The notes beneath the pieces are model-generated. The model searched no databases and had not been told where the DNA came from. It saw nothing but the letters and a program-made list of their open reading frames with translations. Source: Paracoccaceae bacterium (lineage in GTDB: Bacteria > Pseudomonadota > Alphaproteobacteria > Rhodobacterales > Rhodobacteraceae). From it: a stretch of 64,000 nucleotides of DNA. The stretch covers positions 121,773 through 185,772 of the forward strand of contig JANSYP010000008.1 in the NCBI GenBank assembly GCA_024742405.1, read 5' to 3'. Position numbers and translations under genes: made by a program. Of the stretch, positions 54,653 through 64,000 are shown piece by piece (position 1 is the first letter of the stretch; each line of letters opens with the position of its first letter).

Positions 54653-56830
54653 CTATGGCGCGGGTATCGCCACCGAGCTCTGGTCGATGGCCGGATAGAT
54701 CCACCGCGTCGCCATCCCGTTGAGCGTCCCGTTGGAGGTCTGAAGACCCAGCCAATAGTTCAGATAGAGGCGGAGCGCATCGGCCTGTTTCGGCATCAGA
54801 TATCCGAACAGGAATCGCGTCGCCAAATCCTTCGGCACGACCGCTGTGTAGCCTTCGTTCGATATCGCCCAGGCGCGGGCCTGCTCGATCGTCCAGATCG
54901 CGGCGTCGATATCGGCTTCTGAGGCGAGCGTGTGGAAATTGCTCAGGACCTTGATGGTCGCGTTCGGGAAGCTGCGCTTGGCAAGCGGCAGCAGGACCGG
55001 ATCGTCGAACACCGCAATCGTCAGGTTCGCGATCTCATTCACCTGATCGCGCGAGGCGAAATCCTGTACCTGATCGGCACGGACGATCAGCGCGATCGGG
55101 TTCTCGAAATAGGGGGTGCTCGCCGAGACCTCCTGCAGACGGCTTTCGGTGATGTAGATCCCGCCGATGGCCACATCGAATTTCGAGGCCTCGAGATCAT
55201 CGATCAGGGTCTGCCAGTCATAGGGGACGAACTCCAACTCGACATTCATGTCGCGCGCGAAGCGGTACATCAGCTCCACATCATATCCGACCAGACGGTT
55301 CTCGGTGTTGATGTAGGAAAAGGGCAGAACCTCCGGGTTGAAGCCGACGCGAATTACCCCCGAGGACTGGATGCGGGACAGAATGCCGACATCGCCATCA
55401 GCGGGCGCGGGATCCTGCGCGCCGCTGTCGGAGGCAGTGCCGTCGAGCCCGAGACGACTGGCAAGATTTGCATCGCTCAGCGCCTGCAGATCCTGAGGCA
55501 GGCCCATCGCCTGGTAATTCGTTTCGGAGTTCAGCGGGATATGCGTGCCGCCGACACGACCCACGGCCAGGATGGCCACAAGGCAGACCGCGGCGCCGAC
55601 CGCGGTCAGCAGCAACCGGTAGGGCCGGAAGGTCAGATGGCCATAGAAATTGAACGTCACCAGCGCCGTGATGAAGGCAAAGGCCGAAACCGATGCCAGG
55701 ATCTGCGCATAGCGCGTGATGGTCATCGTTTCGACATAGAGCTTGGTGGTGAGCGACGGCAGGTTCAGCCAACTGGCGAGGAAACTCACCGCATCGATTG
55801 AGGAGGAGGGAGAGCCGATGCCAGACAACAGCGTCATGCCGGGCAAGGCCAGCATCTGCGAGTTCTCGATGGGAGTGAAGAAATAGTAGGAGGCATAGAG
55901 CAGGAAGACGAAGACAAAGAAATTGCCGACCTGCGCGAGCGGGTAACTGACCGAAAGGGTTGTTTGGATGATCTCGTGCTGCTGGGCGGTGTCCTTGGTC
56001 GTGAATTTCCGCTTGGCGATGGTCTCCACGGCCGACTGGATGATCGGTAGTGCGGCCACCGACAATGTCGTCACAAAGGCGATCAGAAACGCGCCTCTGA
56101 GCGCCGAAAGCAGCTCCCAATACCCGATGGCGGTGAAGCATGTCAGCAGCATCGGAATGATCCAGAAAGCCAGAAGTAGCGCCGCGGAGATGACCACCGA
56201 GATATAGATCGAGAGCGCCAACAGCTCTTCGGGATTGACGCGGTCTATCGTACCGGCGACCAGGGCACAGACGCCCAACGGCGCGATCAGGACGACCCAG
56301 CCCCAGATCTTGATGCAGGCCTTGTGGATCACCCTGAGAAAAGTGATCAGCACGGCCTTCTCCTCCACATGCTGGATGGCCACGCCAAAGACGATCGCAA
56401 CGAAGACGACGGCCGGGATGTAGTTGTTCGCCAGCGCCGAAAAGAGATTGTCGGGAATGACCAGATCGACCAGCGAGGCAAAGGATCGGGGCGCCTCCGG
56501 CACGCTGGCAAAGTTGACGACCGGGCTTCGCGTGACCTCCGGGGCGGTCGCACCGGCGGTGAGGATCACGGCAAAGGCCACTATCCACAAAAGAAGATAC
56601 GCGACCCAGCTATGCCTCAGCAGCTTCCTCGCGGTGTCCGGAGAGATCTGACCGAGCCCCAGCATCAGCGACGCGATCAGATAGGGCAGGACCACCACCT
56701 CCATCAGCCGGATATAGACATCGCCGACGGGATCGATCAGCGCGGCCGTTTTCGGCAGGTAGAGCCCGATCACCACGCCGAGCGTAGCACCGAACAACAC
56801 CCAGAGCGGGAGGAGCTTCTGTCGCATCAC
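54653..56830 (-). CDS. Fusion of a dicarboxylate/amino-acid:cation symporter with a periplasmic solute-binding domain
   Basis: The 725-residue protein has two parts. Residues about 1-420 are a DAACS/SLC1-type carrier with eight membrane helices and re-entrant loops, including LPGMTLLSGIGSPSSSIDAV and LPIIQSAVETIA. Residues about 475-715 are an SBP_bac_3-type domain: GVIRVGFNPEVLPFSYINTE, VGYDVELMYRFARDMNVELE, FDVAIGGIYITESRLQEV and IEQARAW. The linker is Asp/Ala/Pro-rich (about 455-470). The binding domain would sit in the periplasm, feeding the carrier. The frame is open throughout, so the fusion is real in this sequence. Confidence 0.87.
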   Translation of the reverse strand: MMRQKLLPLWVLFGATLGVVIGLYLPKTAALIDPVGDVYIRLMEVVVLPYLIASLMLGLGQISPDTARKLLRHSWVAYLLLWIVAFAVILTAGATAPEVTRSPVVNFASVPEAPRSFASLVDLVIPDNLFSALANNYIPAVVFVAIVFGVAIQHVEEKAVLITFLRVIHKACIKIWGWVVLIAPLGVCALVAGTIDRVNPEELLALSIYISVVISAALLLAFWIIPMLLTCFTAIGYWELLSALRGAFLIAFVTTLSVAALPIIQSAVETIAKRKFTTKDTAQQHEIIQTTLSVSYPLAQVGNFFVFVFLLYASYYFFTPIENSQMLALPGMTLLSGIGSPSSSIDAVSFLASWLNLPSLTTKLYVETMTITRYAQILASVSAFAFITALVTFNFYGHLTFRPYRLLLTAVGAAVCLVAILAVGRVGGTHIPLNSETNYQAMGLPQDLQALSDANLASRLGLDGTASDSGAQDPAPADGDVGILSRIQSSGVIRVGFNPEVLPFSYINTENRLVGYDVELMYRFARDMNVELEFVPYDWQTLIDDLEASKFDVAIGGIYITESRLQEVSASTPYFENPIALIVRADQVQDFASRDQVNEIANLTIAVFDDPVLLPLAKRSFPNATIKVLSNFHTLASEADIDAAIWTIEQARAWAISNEGYTAVVPKDLATRFLFGYLMPKQADALRLYLNYWLGLQTSNGTLNGMATRWIYPAIDQSSVAIPAP

Positions 56831-57467
56831 AGCCTCCGCCTGCTACCATCGACGCGCAGATCATAACCATGTTCGGCGGACGGGTTTCTGCGCCAACTTG
56901 CCGCTTTTCAGCGATGGCTGCTGGAGATGGTCCGGGCGGGGCACACGACTCGCTCCGCACGGCAGCGGGTTCTGGACTGGAAGCCCGAACAGTTGCTGGT
57001 TGCCCATGGCAAATGCGCACGAACGGGAGCAACGCAGATCATCGAAAAAGCGTTGAGCTGGATGTAGCGGCGTCGGTCGGGCTCAAGACGCACCAATTCG
57101 CGTAACGCGCCGCAAGTCCGGCACTCCATCGGCCTGTTGCGTGGCCAGAGGCCCGTGGCTTGGAACAAACGTCCTCGGAGCGGCACGGGCCTGTGCTCGG
57201 CGTTCGGAACTCCAACAAGCGCAGGTGCAGCGATCGTCACCTGGGCAGAGCTGTCCTGAGAGGTGCTTCGTTCGAAGCTGTCGGGGCGGTCTCGGACAGA
57301 TCCTTGAGATGGTCGCGATCCGCGTCGAACCCTGGGGCCAGTCTGTCTGGGACCTCTGCGATACCCGTTCCCGTCAGGCGAAATCCTGACGCCACTGCGA
57401 ATACCACCGACGTTTTACCGACGTGGTGCTGACGCGATGCAGACATCTCGGTACGCGCCCCGAAACG
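56831..57467. other. Intergenic region, no supported gene
   Basis: About 640 bp between the symporter fusion start and the fasciclin terminator. Short frames on both strands show no recognisable domain; some stretches have coding-like GC pattern and may be decayed genes. No repeat or RNA gene was identified. Confidence 0.45.
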
Positions 57468-57496
57468 ACAAAAGCCCCGGCGCTGGGCCGGGGCTC
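57468..57496 (-). terminator. Intrinsic terminator of the fasciclin gene
   Basis: On the minus strand AGCCCCGGC and GCCGGGGCT form a 9-bp stem (57473-57495) with a 5-base loop, followed by TTTTG. It lies 30 bp past the fasciclin stop, the expected place. Confidence 0.85.
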
Positions 57497-57525
57497 TGTT
57501 GGGCTATCTCGCGATGGCGGGAGCC

Positions 57526-58005
57526 TTAGCTTCCGGGCAGGATCACCGCGTCGATGACGTGGATAACGCCGTTGGAGGCTTCGATATCGGCTGCCGTTAC
57601 GGTGGCGTCGTTGACTTCGACGCCGTCACGTCCGTCGATGATCAGCTTCTCGCCATTGACGGTCTTGGCAGACACGGTTTGGCCGGCCAGCTCAGAGGAC
57701 ATCACCTTTGCCGGTACGACGTGCAGTGTCAGGATGTCGACCAGCTGCTGCTTGTTTTCTTCCAGCAGGAGCGTTTCGACCGTGCCGTCGGGCAGGGCAG
57801 CGAACGCATCATCGGTCGGTGCGAAGACGGTGAACGGACCCGGGCCCTTGAGGGTATCGACCAGACCTGCGGCACCGACGGCGGCGACGAGGGTCTGGAA
57901 GGTGCCGGCACCGACAGCGGTGTCGACGATGTCCTTGGACTGAGCGGATACCGGGCCGGCCAGCAAGGTGGCAGCGGCAAGAGCGGTGAATGTGCGGCGG
58001 AACAT
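57526..58005 (-). CDS. Secreted fasciclin (FAS1) domain protein
   Basis: The 159-residue protein has a signal peptide ending GPVSAQSKD (about residue 22) and one FAS1 domain. Its H1 motif is [17 protein letters not shown] and its H2 region is [20 protein letters not shown], ending IDAVILPG. Fasciclin domains mediate adhesion or polymer binding at the cell surface or in the periplasm. A GGAG site precedes the ATG; the terminator follows 30 bp downstream. Confidence 0.93.
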   Translation of the reverse strand: MFRRTFTALAAATLLAGPVSAQSKDIVDTAVGAGTFQTLVAAVGAAGLVDTLKGPGPFTVFAPTDDAFAALPDGTVETLLLEENKQQLVDILTLHVVPAKVMSSELAGQTVSAKTVNGEKLIIDGRDGVEVNDATVTAADIEASNGVIHVIDAVILPGS

Positions 58006-58198
58006 GAGCAATCTCCAGAACGAGGCGTGGCCACAACGGCCGTCGCTTGTGTTTGTGGGAAATATGCACACGTGACAAATGGTCCAGCGGCGCAGGCCGC
58101 CGATTTGGCAAAAAACTGCCCTTGATTGAGCGAAACGCCCCGCTAAGCGACGGCGGTACGCGGTTTCCAGTCACGGAACCGTGAGCCACCGTGCGCTG

Positions 58199-58210
58199 TT
58201 GTGATCACAA
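58199..58210. promoter_or_regulatory. Perfect 12-bp palindrome TTGTGATCACAA
   Basis: The palindrome lies in the gap between the DUF302 stop and the fasciclin start, 194 bp before the latter. It is reminiscent of CRP/FNR-family sites (TGTGA/TCACA half sites placed close). Function is inferred only. Confidence 0.3.
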
Positions 58211-58220
58211 TTGGGTAGGC

Positions 58221-58658
58221 TTACTCCAGCCCGAGGGCCTCTTGAACGATGTCGGTGAGCAGAGCTTCGACCTCTTTCATGGCGCCTTCGGGCATCTCGT
58301 TGAACCCGACCACGGTCTCGCCGGGGGTGGCGGCCGTGGTGTAGACGAAGATGTCGTAGGGGCAGAACCGCAGGTTGGTGATGTCGGCCTCCATCACCTT
58401 GCGCGACAGGCTTGCCGAGCAGAAGCTGAAGACATCCGCCTGTTCGAACAGCACGATGTCCGAGCCGACATCGGCGCGGGTGCGTTCAAGCATGGCGCCG
58501 ATATGGCTGGTCGCATCGATAACGAGTCCGCGCCCGACGATCGCGCTTTCGATGCCGAATGTGACGTCGTCGAAGCTCTCGTCGGTTGTGAAGGTGATGG
58601 CGCCGTCGGCGCAGGCTACGCTGCCGCTCAGGCACAGGGCTGTCAGGGCGAATTTCAT
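58221..58658 (-). CDS. Secreted DUF302 family protein
   Basis: The 145-residue protein starts MKFALTALCLSGSVACA (signal peptide) and continues with the DUF302 core, DVTFGIESAIVGRGLVIDAT, then VLFEQADVFSFCSA and CPYDIFVYTT. The family fold is small, possibly binding a metal or ligand through Cys and Phe residues, role unknown. It is convergent with nothing and divergent from the FMN-GltS-like gene with a 93-bp gap. Confidence 0.85.
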   Translation of the reverse strand: MKFALTALCLSGSVACADGAITFTTDESFDDVTFGIESAIVGRGLVIDATSHIGAMLERTRADVGSDIVLFEQADVFSFCSASLSRKVMEADITNLRFCPYDIFVYTTAATPGETVVGFNEMPEGAMKEVEALLTDIVQEALGLE

Positions 58659-58751
58659 CAGTTGCTCCCGGAAAAGTTCAGGCTTGTTGAAGCGGTTCAC
58701 CTGTGCCCAAGTCTGACGTGATACTGACCGCAGCGCCAAGGGTTTCTCAGT

Positions 58752-60269
58752 ATGACACCGATTGAAATGGATCTGACCTTTATCGAACGCGCGCTCAATC
58801 TTCTGCAGCTGCTGTTCGTTCTTGTTCTGGGACTGGTTTTCGCCGCGGTCGTGTTGATGTACATCACCGACACACTGCAGACCCGCGATGCTATCCGGCG
58901 CAATTACCCCGTTCTGGGCCGCTTTCGCGCCTTGTTCACCAAGCTGGGCGAGTTCTTCCGCCAGTATTTCTTTGCCATGGACCGCGAGGAATACCCGTTC
59001 AACCGGGCCCAGCGGGAATGGGTGAATCGGGCCTCCGGCGGCCGCGACAACACTATCGCCTTCGGGTCGACCCGCAATCTCGACGTCGTCGGCACACCGA
59101 TATTCGTGAACTCCGCGTTCCCCCCGCTCGATGACGAGGCGAGCCCGGCTGCGCCCATGGTGATCGGGCCGGGTGCGCGCATTCCCTATGTTGCACGCTC
59201 AATCTTCAATATCTCCGGGATGAGCTTCGGCGCGATCTCCAAACCCGCGGTGCAGGCCCTGTCCAAGGGCGCTGCCAAAGCCGGGATCTGGATGAACACC
59301 GGCGAGGGCGGGCTGTCGCCGTACCACCTGGAGGGCGGCTGCGACATTGTCTTTCAGATTGGCACGGCGAAATACGGCGTGCGCGACCATGCCGGCAATC
59401 TCGATGACGACAAGTTGCGGGCGGTGGCGGGCCATGAACAGGTGCGGATGTTCGAGATCAAGCTCAGCCAGGGTGCGAAACCGGGCAAGGGCGGCATCCT
59501 GCCCGGTGCAAAGGTCACCCCCGAAATCGCCAAGATCCGGGGCATCCCCGAAGGCCACGCCAGCTATTCGCCCAACCGCCATGTCGAGGTGCACAATTGG
59601 GACGAGCTGCTCGACCTTGTGGACCATATCCGCGACGTGACCGGAAAGCCCACGGGCATCAAACTCTGCATCGGGTCGGTCGACGGCGTGCGAGACTTCT
59701 TTTCGACCATCAACCGGCGCGGCAAGGACGCCGCGCCGGATTTCATCACCATCGACGGCGGAGAGGGCGGCACCGGGGCATCCCCCATGCCGCTGATGGA
59801 TCTGGTCGGGATGCCGGTGCGCGAGAGTCTGCCGAGGATGGCCGACATGATGGTCGAGTACGGGCTGCGCGACCGCATCCGCCTGATCGCGAGCGGCAAG
59901 CTGGTCAATCCCGGGGACGTGGCCTGGGCGCTCGGTGCGGGCGCGGATTTCGTGACCTCGGCGCGGGGCTTCATGTTTGCGCTGGGATGTATCCAGGCGC
60001 TGAAATGCAACAAAAACACCTGTCCGACCGGCATCACGACCCACGATCTTCGGTTTCAGAAGGGCCTCGACGTGACCAACAAGACCGAGCGGGTCGCCAA
60101 CTATGCCATGAAGGTGATCGCCGAAGTCGAAACAATTGCCCATTCCGTAGGGGTTTCCGATCCACGGCAGATGCAGCGCAAACATGTCCGGCTTGTGCAG
60201 CCCAATGGCCGGTCGGTCCGCATGGATGCCTTGTTTCCACAGGTCGAGCAACGCAGCACGGCGGCTTGA
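58752..60269 (+). CDS. FMN-binding glutamate-synthase-like family protein, membrane-anchored
   Basis: The 505-residue protein has one N-terminal membrane helix (about residues 18-40), then the FMN/central domain of the glutamate synthase large subunit. Marks are SGMSFGAISKPAVQALSKG, GEGGLSPYHLEGG, HNWDELLDLVDHIR, FITIDGGEGGTGASP and a cysteine cluster (KCNKNTCPTG) for an iron-sulfur centre. It lacks the glutaminase domain, so it is not a full GltB. Its substrate is unknown. Confidence 0.87.
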   Translation: MTPIEMDLTFIERALNLLQLLFVLVLGLVFAAVVLMYITDTLQTRDAIRRNYPVLGRFRALFTKLGEFFRQYFFAMDREEYPFNRAQREWVNRASGGRDNTIAFGSTRNLDVVGTPIFVNSAFPPLDDEASPAAPMVIGPGARIPYVARSIFNISGMSFGAISKPAVQALSKGAAKAGIWMNTGEGGLSPYHLEGGCDIVFQIGTAKYGVRDHAGNLDDDKLRAVAGHEQVRMFEIKLSQGAKPGKGGILPGAKVTPEIAKIRGIPEGHASYSPNRHVEVHNWDELLDLVDHIRDVTGKPTGIKLCIGSVDGVRDFFSTINRRGKDAAPDFITIDGGEGGTGASPMPLMDLVGMPVRESLPRMADMMVEYGLRDRIRLIASGKLVNPGDVAWALGAGADFVTSARGFMFALGCIQALKCNKNTCPTGITTHDLRFQKGLDVTNKTERVANYAMKVIAEVETIAHSVGVSDPRQMQRKHVRLVQPNGRSVRMDALFPQVEQRSTAA

Positions 60270-60371
60270 ATTGGCCATCGCGGATGATCACCCTAGTGTG
60301 AGAAGCGTTGGGTTCGTTTGGAGACGGGTCCGATGTCGGATATCTGTCCCAGCAAAGCGAGGGAGTCCCGA

Positions 60372-61301
60372 ATGCATCGCCGCACCAAGCCCACCCTGAC
60401 CTGGGCCGACGTCACGCCCCGTGACGTGTTCATGAACCGCAGGTCCGTCATTGCCGGCCTGGCCGCAACCGGCGCCATGACGCTCGCAGGACGGCCCGCT
60501 GACGCGGTCAGTGCGGCGCCAAGCAAATTCTCCACGGATGAACCAAAGAACACGTTCGAGGAGATCACCTCTTACAACAACTTCTACGAGTTCGGACCGG
60601 ACAAGGCCGACCCCAAGAAATACTCCAAGGCGATGACGACAGACCCCTGGTCGGTCGAGATTGCCGGCCTGGTCGACAAGCCGGGAACCTACGACCTGGC
60701 CGACGTGATGAAGGATCAGCCGCTGGAAGAGCGGATCTACCGTCTGCGCTGCGTCGAGGCCTGGTCGATGGTCATCCCTTGGATAGGGTTCGAACTTTCT
60801 GGTCTGCTCAATCGCGTGGGGGTGCAGCCGGGAGCAAAGTATGTCGCCTTCGAGACGCTCTACCGACCCGACGAGATGCGCGGCCAACGCATGCCGATCC
60901 TGAAATGGCCCTATGTCGAGGGATTGCGCCTTGATGAGGCGATGCATCCGCTGACGATCATGGCCACCGGGCTCTATGGCGACGAGATGCCGAACCAGAA
61001 CGGTGCACCGATCCGGCTGGTGGTGCCATGGAAATACGGGTTCAAATCGATCAAGTCGGTGGTGAAGATCACCCTGACCGAAGACGAGCCCCCGACAAGC
61101 TGGAACATCGCCAATCCCCGTGAATATGGGTTCTACTCCAACGTGAATCCGAAGGTGGACCATGCGCGCTGGTCCCAGGCCACCGAGCGCCGCATCGGTG
61201 GCGGGCTCTTCTCCAAGAAGCGTCCAACTTTGATGTTCAACGGCTACGCCGATGAAGTCTCGGGGCTCTATGAGGGCATGGATCTGACCAAGGACATCTG
61301 A
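60372..61301 (+). CDS. msrP: Protein-methionine-sulfoxide reductase catalytic subunit MsrP
   Basis: The 309-residue protein has a twin-arginine signal ([15 protein letters not shown], residues 21-35) and the molybdopterin-ligating Cys127 in [24 protein letters not shown] and [16 protein letters not shown] are other MsrP marks. It reduces methionine sulfoxides in periplasmic proteins, using electrons from MsrQ. msrQ follows after 37 bp. Confidence 0.95.
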   Translation: MHRRTKPTLTWADVTPRDVFMNRRSVIAGLAATGAMTLAGRPADAVSAAPSKFSTDEPKNTFEEITSYNNFYEFGPDKADPKKYSKAMTTDPWSVEIAGLVDKPGTYDLADVMKDQPLEERIYRLRCVEAWSMVIPWIGFELSGLLNRVGVQPGAKYVAFETLYRPDEMRGQRMPILKWPYVEGLRLDEAMHPLTIMATGLYGDEMPNQNGAPIRLVVPWKYGFKSIKSVVKITLTEDEPPTSWNIANPREYGFYSNVNPKVDHARWSQATERRIGGGLFSKKRPTLMFNGYADEVSGLYEGMDLTKDI

Positions 61302-61338
61302 CCCCGCCGTGCGGGACCGGGTTTGGGTCGAATAGGGG

Positions 61339-61962
61339 ATGCCAGTGGCCGACACATCTGACATCGTCCTGCGCTGCAATGGTGCCGTTCGCGGCGTGCC
61401 TGACTGGATCCTGTATATCGGAGCTGCGGCCTATGCGGCCTGGGTCTTCTGGCTCGGGCTGACAGGCGGGCTCGGCATCGAGCCGATCAAGGAGCTGGAG
61501 CATCGCTATGGCATGGCGGGGTTCTATTTCGTCATCATCGGACTGGCCGTCACTCCGATGCGCCAATGGACCGGCGTCAATTTGATCTGCTGGCGCCGCG
61601 CGATCGGACTGATCGCCTTCTTCTTCATCCTCGCGCATCTCCTGGTCTGGTTGCTGCTGGACGTCCAGATGCTGTCCGCGATCGGCAAGGACATCGTGAA
61701 GCGCCCCTACATCACCGTCGGGATGGCCGCGTTTGTCCTGATGATCCCGCTGGCGTTGACGTCGAACAACTGGTCCATGCGCCGGTTGGGACCTGTGCGC
61801 TGGCGCAAACTTCATAAGCTCACATATGTGATTACGATCTTGGGGTGCCTGCACTATTTGTTGCAGGTGCGCGGGTTCCGGCTCGAAGCGGTCGCCTACA
61901 CGGTCATCATCGCCGTTCTCTTGATCGCACGACTCCGCATGGGGTCGGCGAAAAAGTCCTAG
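61339..61962 (+). CDS. msrQ: Heme-binding membrane subunit MsrQ
   Basis: The 207-residue membrane protein has about five to six helices with the ferric-reductase-like pattern. LEHRYGMAGFYFVIIGL, RRAIGLIAFFFILAHLLVW and LHKLTYVITILGCLHYLLQV hold the heme-ligating histidines. It passes electrons from the quinone pool or flavins to MsrP. Confidence 0.93.
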   Translation: MPVADTSDIVLRCNGAVRGVPDWILYIGAAAYAAWVFWLGLTGGLGIEPIKELEHRYGMAGFYFVIIGLAVTPMRQWTGVNLICWRRAIGLIAFFFILAHLLVWLLLDVQMLSAIGKDIVKRPYITVGMAAFVLMIPLALTSNNWSMRRLGPVRWRKLHKLTYVITILGCLHYLLQVRGFRLEAVAYTVIIAVLLIARLRMGSAKKS

Positions 61963-62070
61963 CCGGCCTTCGCGACACATCGAATGCAACCTGCGTCGCG
62001 GTTGACGTGCCGCGCAAACTGCCGATCCCTTTCGGGGTTGGCATCGATGATTAGGAGCGGAGAGCAAGCA

Positions 62071-62808
62071 ATGAACAGGAAGCTGTACGGAGTGGCCTTG
62101 GCCGTGGCCGTTGCTGGTGCGACACCTGGGATAGCCGAGATTTCTCAGATGTCGGCCCATGTCGGCAGCATGGCGGCGGGCATGGAGGCCGAAGCCGCAC
62201 CGGCCGAAGAGGGCGGTGCACTGAACAATCTGCGTTTCGAGCCCTGGCAGATGGTCGATGAAATGTTCTTTCGCGACGACGTGGTCTACCTGATGCGCCA
62301 CGGCCCCACCGACTGGAGCAAACTCGACGAAAAGAACGTGAACCCGACGGATTGCGACAACCAGCGCGTGATGATCGAGGACGGGATCAACGACATGCGC
62401 CGGATGGGGTTCGTGCTGGGCGAGAACGGGGTGATGCCGGGCAAGATCGTGGTCAGCGAATGGTGCCGCAATCAGCAGACCGTGGAGGCGCTGCTCGAAG
62501 GCTATGAGGCGGCCGAACCCGGCACGGCCGAAGGGATCCCCGTAGAGACCAGCGCCGACTTGAACCTGCTGCTGTCGCTGCAGGGCGCCGAGAACGTGAC
62601 AGCCCTGCGCGATCGCATCTCCGAATGGGAAGGTTCGGACGGGCAGGGGCCGCTCCTGCTGGTCAGCCACTTCACCAATATCGAAGAGCTGACCCAGTTC
62701 ACGGTCTATGAGGGTGAGATCCTCGTGATCGACCCGAAACGGGACAATCGGGTGCTGGGCTATGTTCGTCTGTCCAGCGCCGAACCCGATGTCGGCCACT
62801 TCCCCTGA
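62071..62808 (+). CDS. Secreted histidine phosphatase family protein
   Basis: The 245-residue protein starts after GGAGCGGAGAG and has a signal peptide (about 1-22). The phosphohistidine motif is VVYLMRHGPTDWSK (RHG) near residue 75, and the second catalytic His is in LLLVSHFTNIEEL. A Cys-containing VVSEWCRNQQTVEALL follows the usual SxxxRxxQT layout. Substrate unknown. It follows msrQ by about 110 bp and may be read with it. Confidence 0.87.
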   Translation: MNRKLYGVALAVAVAGATPGIAEISQMSAHVGSMAAGMEAEAAPAEEGGALNNLRFEPWQMVDEMFFRDDVVYLMRHGPTDWSKLDEKNVNPTDCDNQRVMIEDGINDMRRMGFVLGENGVMPGKIVVSEWCRNQQTVEALLEGYEAAEPGTAEGIPVETSADLNLLLSLQGAENVTALRDRISEWEGSDGQGPLLLVSHFTNIEELTQFTVYEGEILVIDPKRDNRVLGYVRLSSAEPDVGHFP

Positions 62809-62934
62809 GCGCGCGAGTCGCTTTGCGGCCGGGTTTGCGCGTTCCGGGCCGAATGGCGAGAGATTTGCCTCAATCTGGGGTCTGAGTCTGTCCCCGAGTC
62901 TGGGGATAAGGCTGCGAACGAGGCAAAATCGGCC

Positions 62935-62973
62935 CAAAACACCCCGGGCGAGTCGTCGCCCGGGGTTGTTTTT
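62935..62973 (+). terminator. Intrinsic terminator of the histidine phosphatase gene
   Basis: ACCCCGGGCGA and TCGCCCGGGGT form an 11-bp stem (62941-62966) with the tetraloop GTCG, followed by TGTTTTT. It isolates the msr/phosphatase unit from the rrn operon. Confidence 0.9.
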
Positions 62974-63080
62974 GGCCTCGTCAGAGCGCTCTCTCGTCGC
63001 CGTGAAGTCGCTTAAGACATTGAAATATAAGTGGTATGGAGGCGTCTCCAAGAAATCGTCATGTTTCTGCAAAAAAGCGC

Positions 63081-63109
63081 TTGCAGCCTCCGAGCCCAAA
63101 CCGTAGACA
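63081..63109 (+). promoter_or_regulatory. Probable rrn promoter
   Basis: TTGCAG at 63081-63086 and TAGACA at 63104-63109 are separated by 17 bp, a good sigma-70 layout, about 380 bp before the 16S start, preceded by an A-rich stretch. The position and layout fit rrn promoters of the Rhodobacteraceae as I recall them. Confidence 0.6.
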
Positions 63110-63487
63110 CCGCTTCACCGAAGGGGCGGCGACGCTCCAACGGGGCACCGGACGGGCCGCTGGCCACTAAGGGAAGAAAATTCAGAGACAGTAACGAGCG
63201 GGTCGCGTCAAAGAAAAATGACGCCCTCGTGAGTTTTTGCCTCTGCGCTCTTTGAAATCGCGAGTATCTGAAGAGATATGTGGGCGGTTTGGTTCATTCG
63301 ATGGACTAATCGACTGCATATCGGCTTACTAGGGCTTCGGCCCGATGATGTAAGTGTCAGCTTCACTGTTTGGCGGCTTGCGTTACTTCGGTAACTCAAG
63401 CACATCAAACAGATGACGAACCCTGTTGTAACAGACAGGGAACGATGTGCAGAGGTTCGAACGTCAAGGACACGCCGTAAGGCGTTT
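63110..63487 (+). other. rRNA leader with boxA-like antitermination site
   Basis: The transcribed leader contains CGCTCTTTGAA at 63246-63256, a NusB/boxA-like element as found in rrn leaders. A run with GTATCTGAAGAGATATGTGG and inverted-repeat sequence near 16S follows, typical of the alphaproteobacterial 16S leader. No protein gene is credible here. Confidence 0.65.

Positions 63488-64000
<513 letters not shown>

Overview
The window reads as one contiguous chromosomal stretch of an alphaproteobacterium of the Rhodobacteraceae (Roseobacter group). The base composition is GC-rich. It carries family markers such as UPF0262, DUF1489, DUF2948, a B12-dependent ribonucleotide reductase, MsrPQ, IalB-like and FMN-GltS-like proteins. 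The 16S rRNA and its leader at the right edge are of alphaproteobacterial type. No experiment or search was run: calls rest on reading translations, motifs and gene order, and family comparisons are from memory.

Layout. 1-306: tail of a tyrosine recombinase abutting tRNA-Phe, probably the edge of an integrated element that lies to the left. 367-7720 (minus): housekeeping block murA, DUF2948, hisD, UPF0262, GNAT, nitrilase-family hydrolase, infA, maf, RNase E/G, yacG, mostly with 4-bp overlaps. 7838-7912: tRNA-Thr. 8363-11273 (minus): IclR regulator, SBP56/methanethiol-oxidase-like protein and a membrane protein. 11439-17819: LysR regulator divergent from a cysteate-lyase/D-cysteine-desulfhydrase-like PLP enzyme, a TRAP transporter (DctPQM) and an amidase.

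18040-29269: a tightly packed ten-gene minus-strand operon, with a divergent Lrp/AsnC regulator. It encodes a class-V aminotransferase fold enzyme, a His-tailed MFS carrier, a flavin monooxygenase, two carboxymuconolactone-decarboxylase-type proteins, an octopine/nopaline-dehydrogenase family enzyme and a PotABCD-type ABC importer. It is the best candidate here for an undescribed pathway. 29270-31919 is a gene graveyard with remnants of an outer-membrane protein, an AraC-type regulator and a DUF1254/DUF1214 protein. 31920-38617 holds a second PotABCD-type importer with an amine-oxidase-like flavoprotein and a convergent FAD oxidoreductase. A decayed IS5-type transposase follows at 39.1 kb.

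39445-53324: nrdJ, small conserved genes, a von Willebrand protein, then a subtilase-PAP2 pair divergent from a SARP/TPR-like regulator, two endonuclease/exonuclease/phosphatase proteins, cardiolipin synthase and an IalB-like secreted protein. 53423-62808: rlmN, an unusual fusion of a DAACS-type symporter with a periplasmic solute-binding domain, a fasciclin protein, DUF302, an FMN-dependent glutamate-synthase-like protein, MsrPQ (periplasmic methionine sulfoxide repair) and a secreted histidine phosphatase. 62974-64000: an rrn promoter, leader and the first ~510 nt of 16S rRNA, which carries odd substitutions in the 530-loop helix.

Overall the region is weighted toward uptake and breakdown of small nitrogen- and sulfur-containing organics (two polyamine-type ABC importers, one TRAP, one symporter fusion, several flavin and PLP enzymes), set between conserved core genes.
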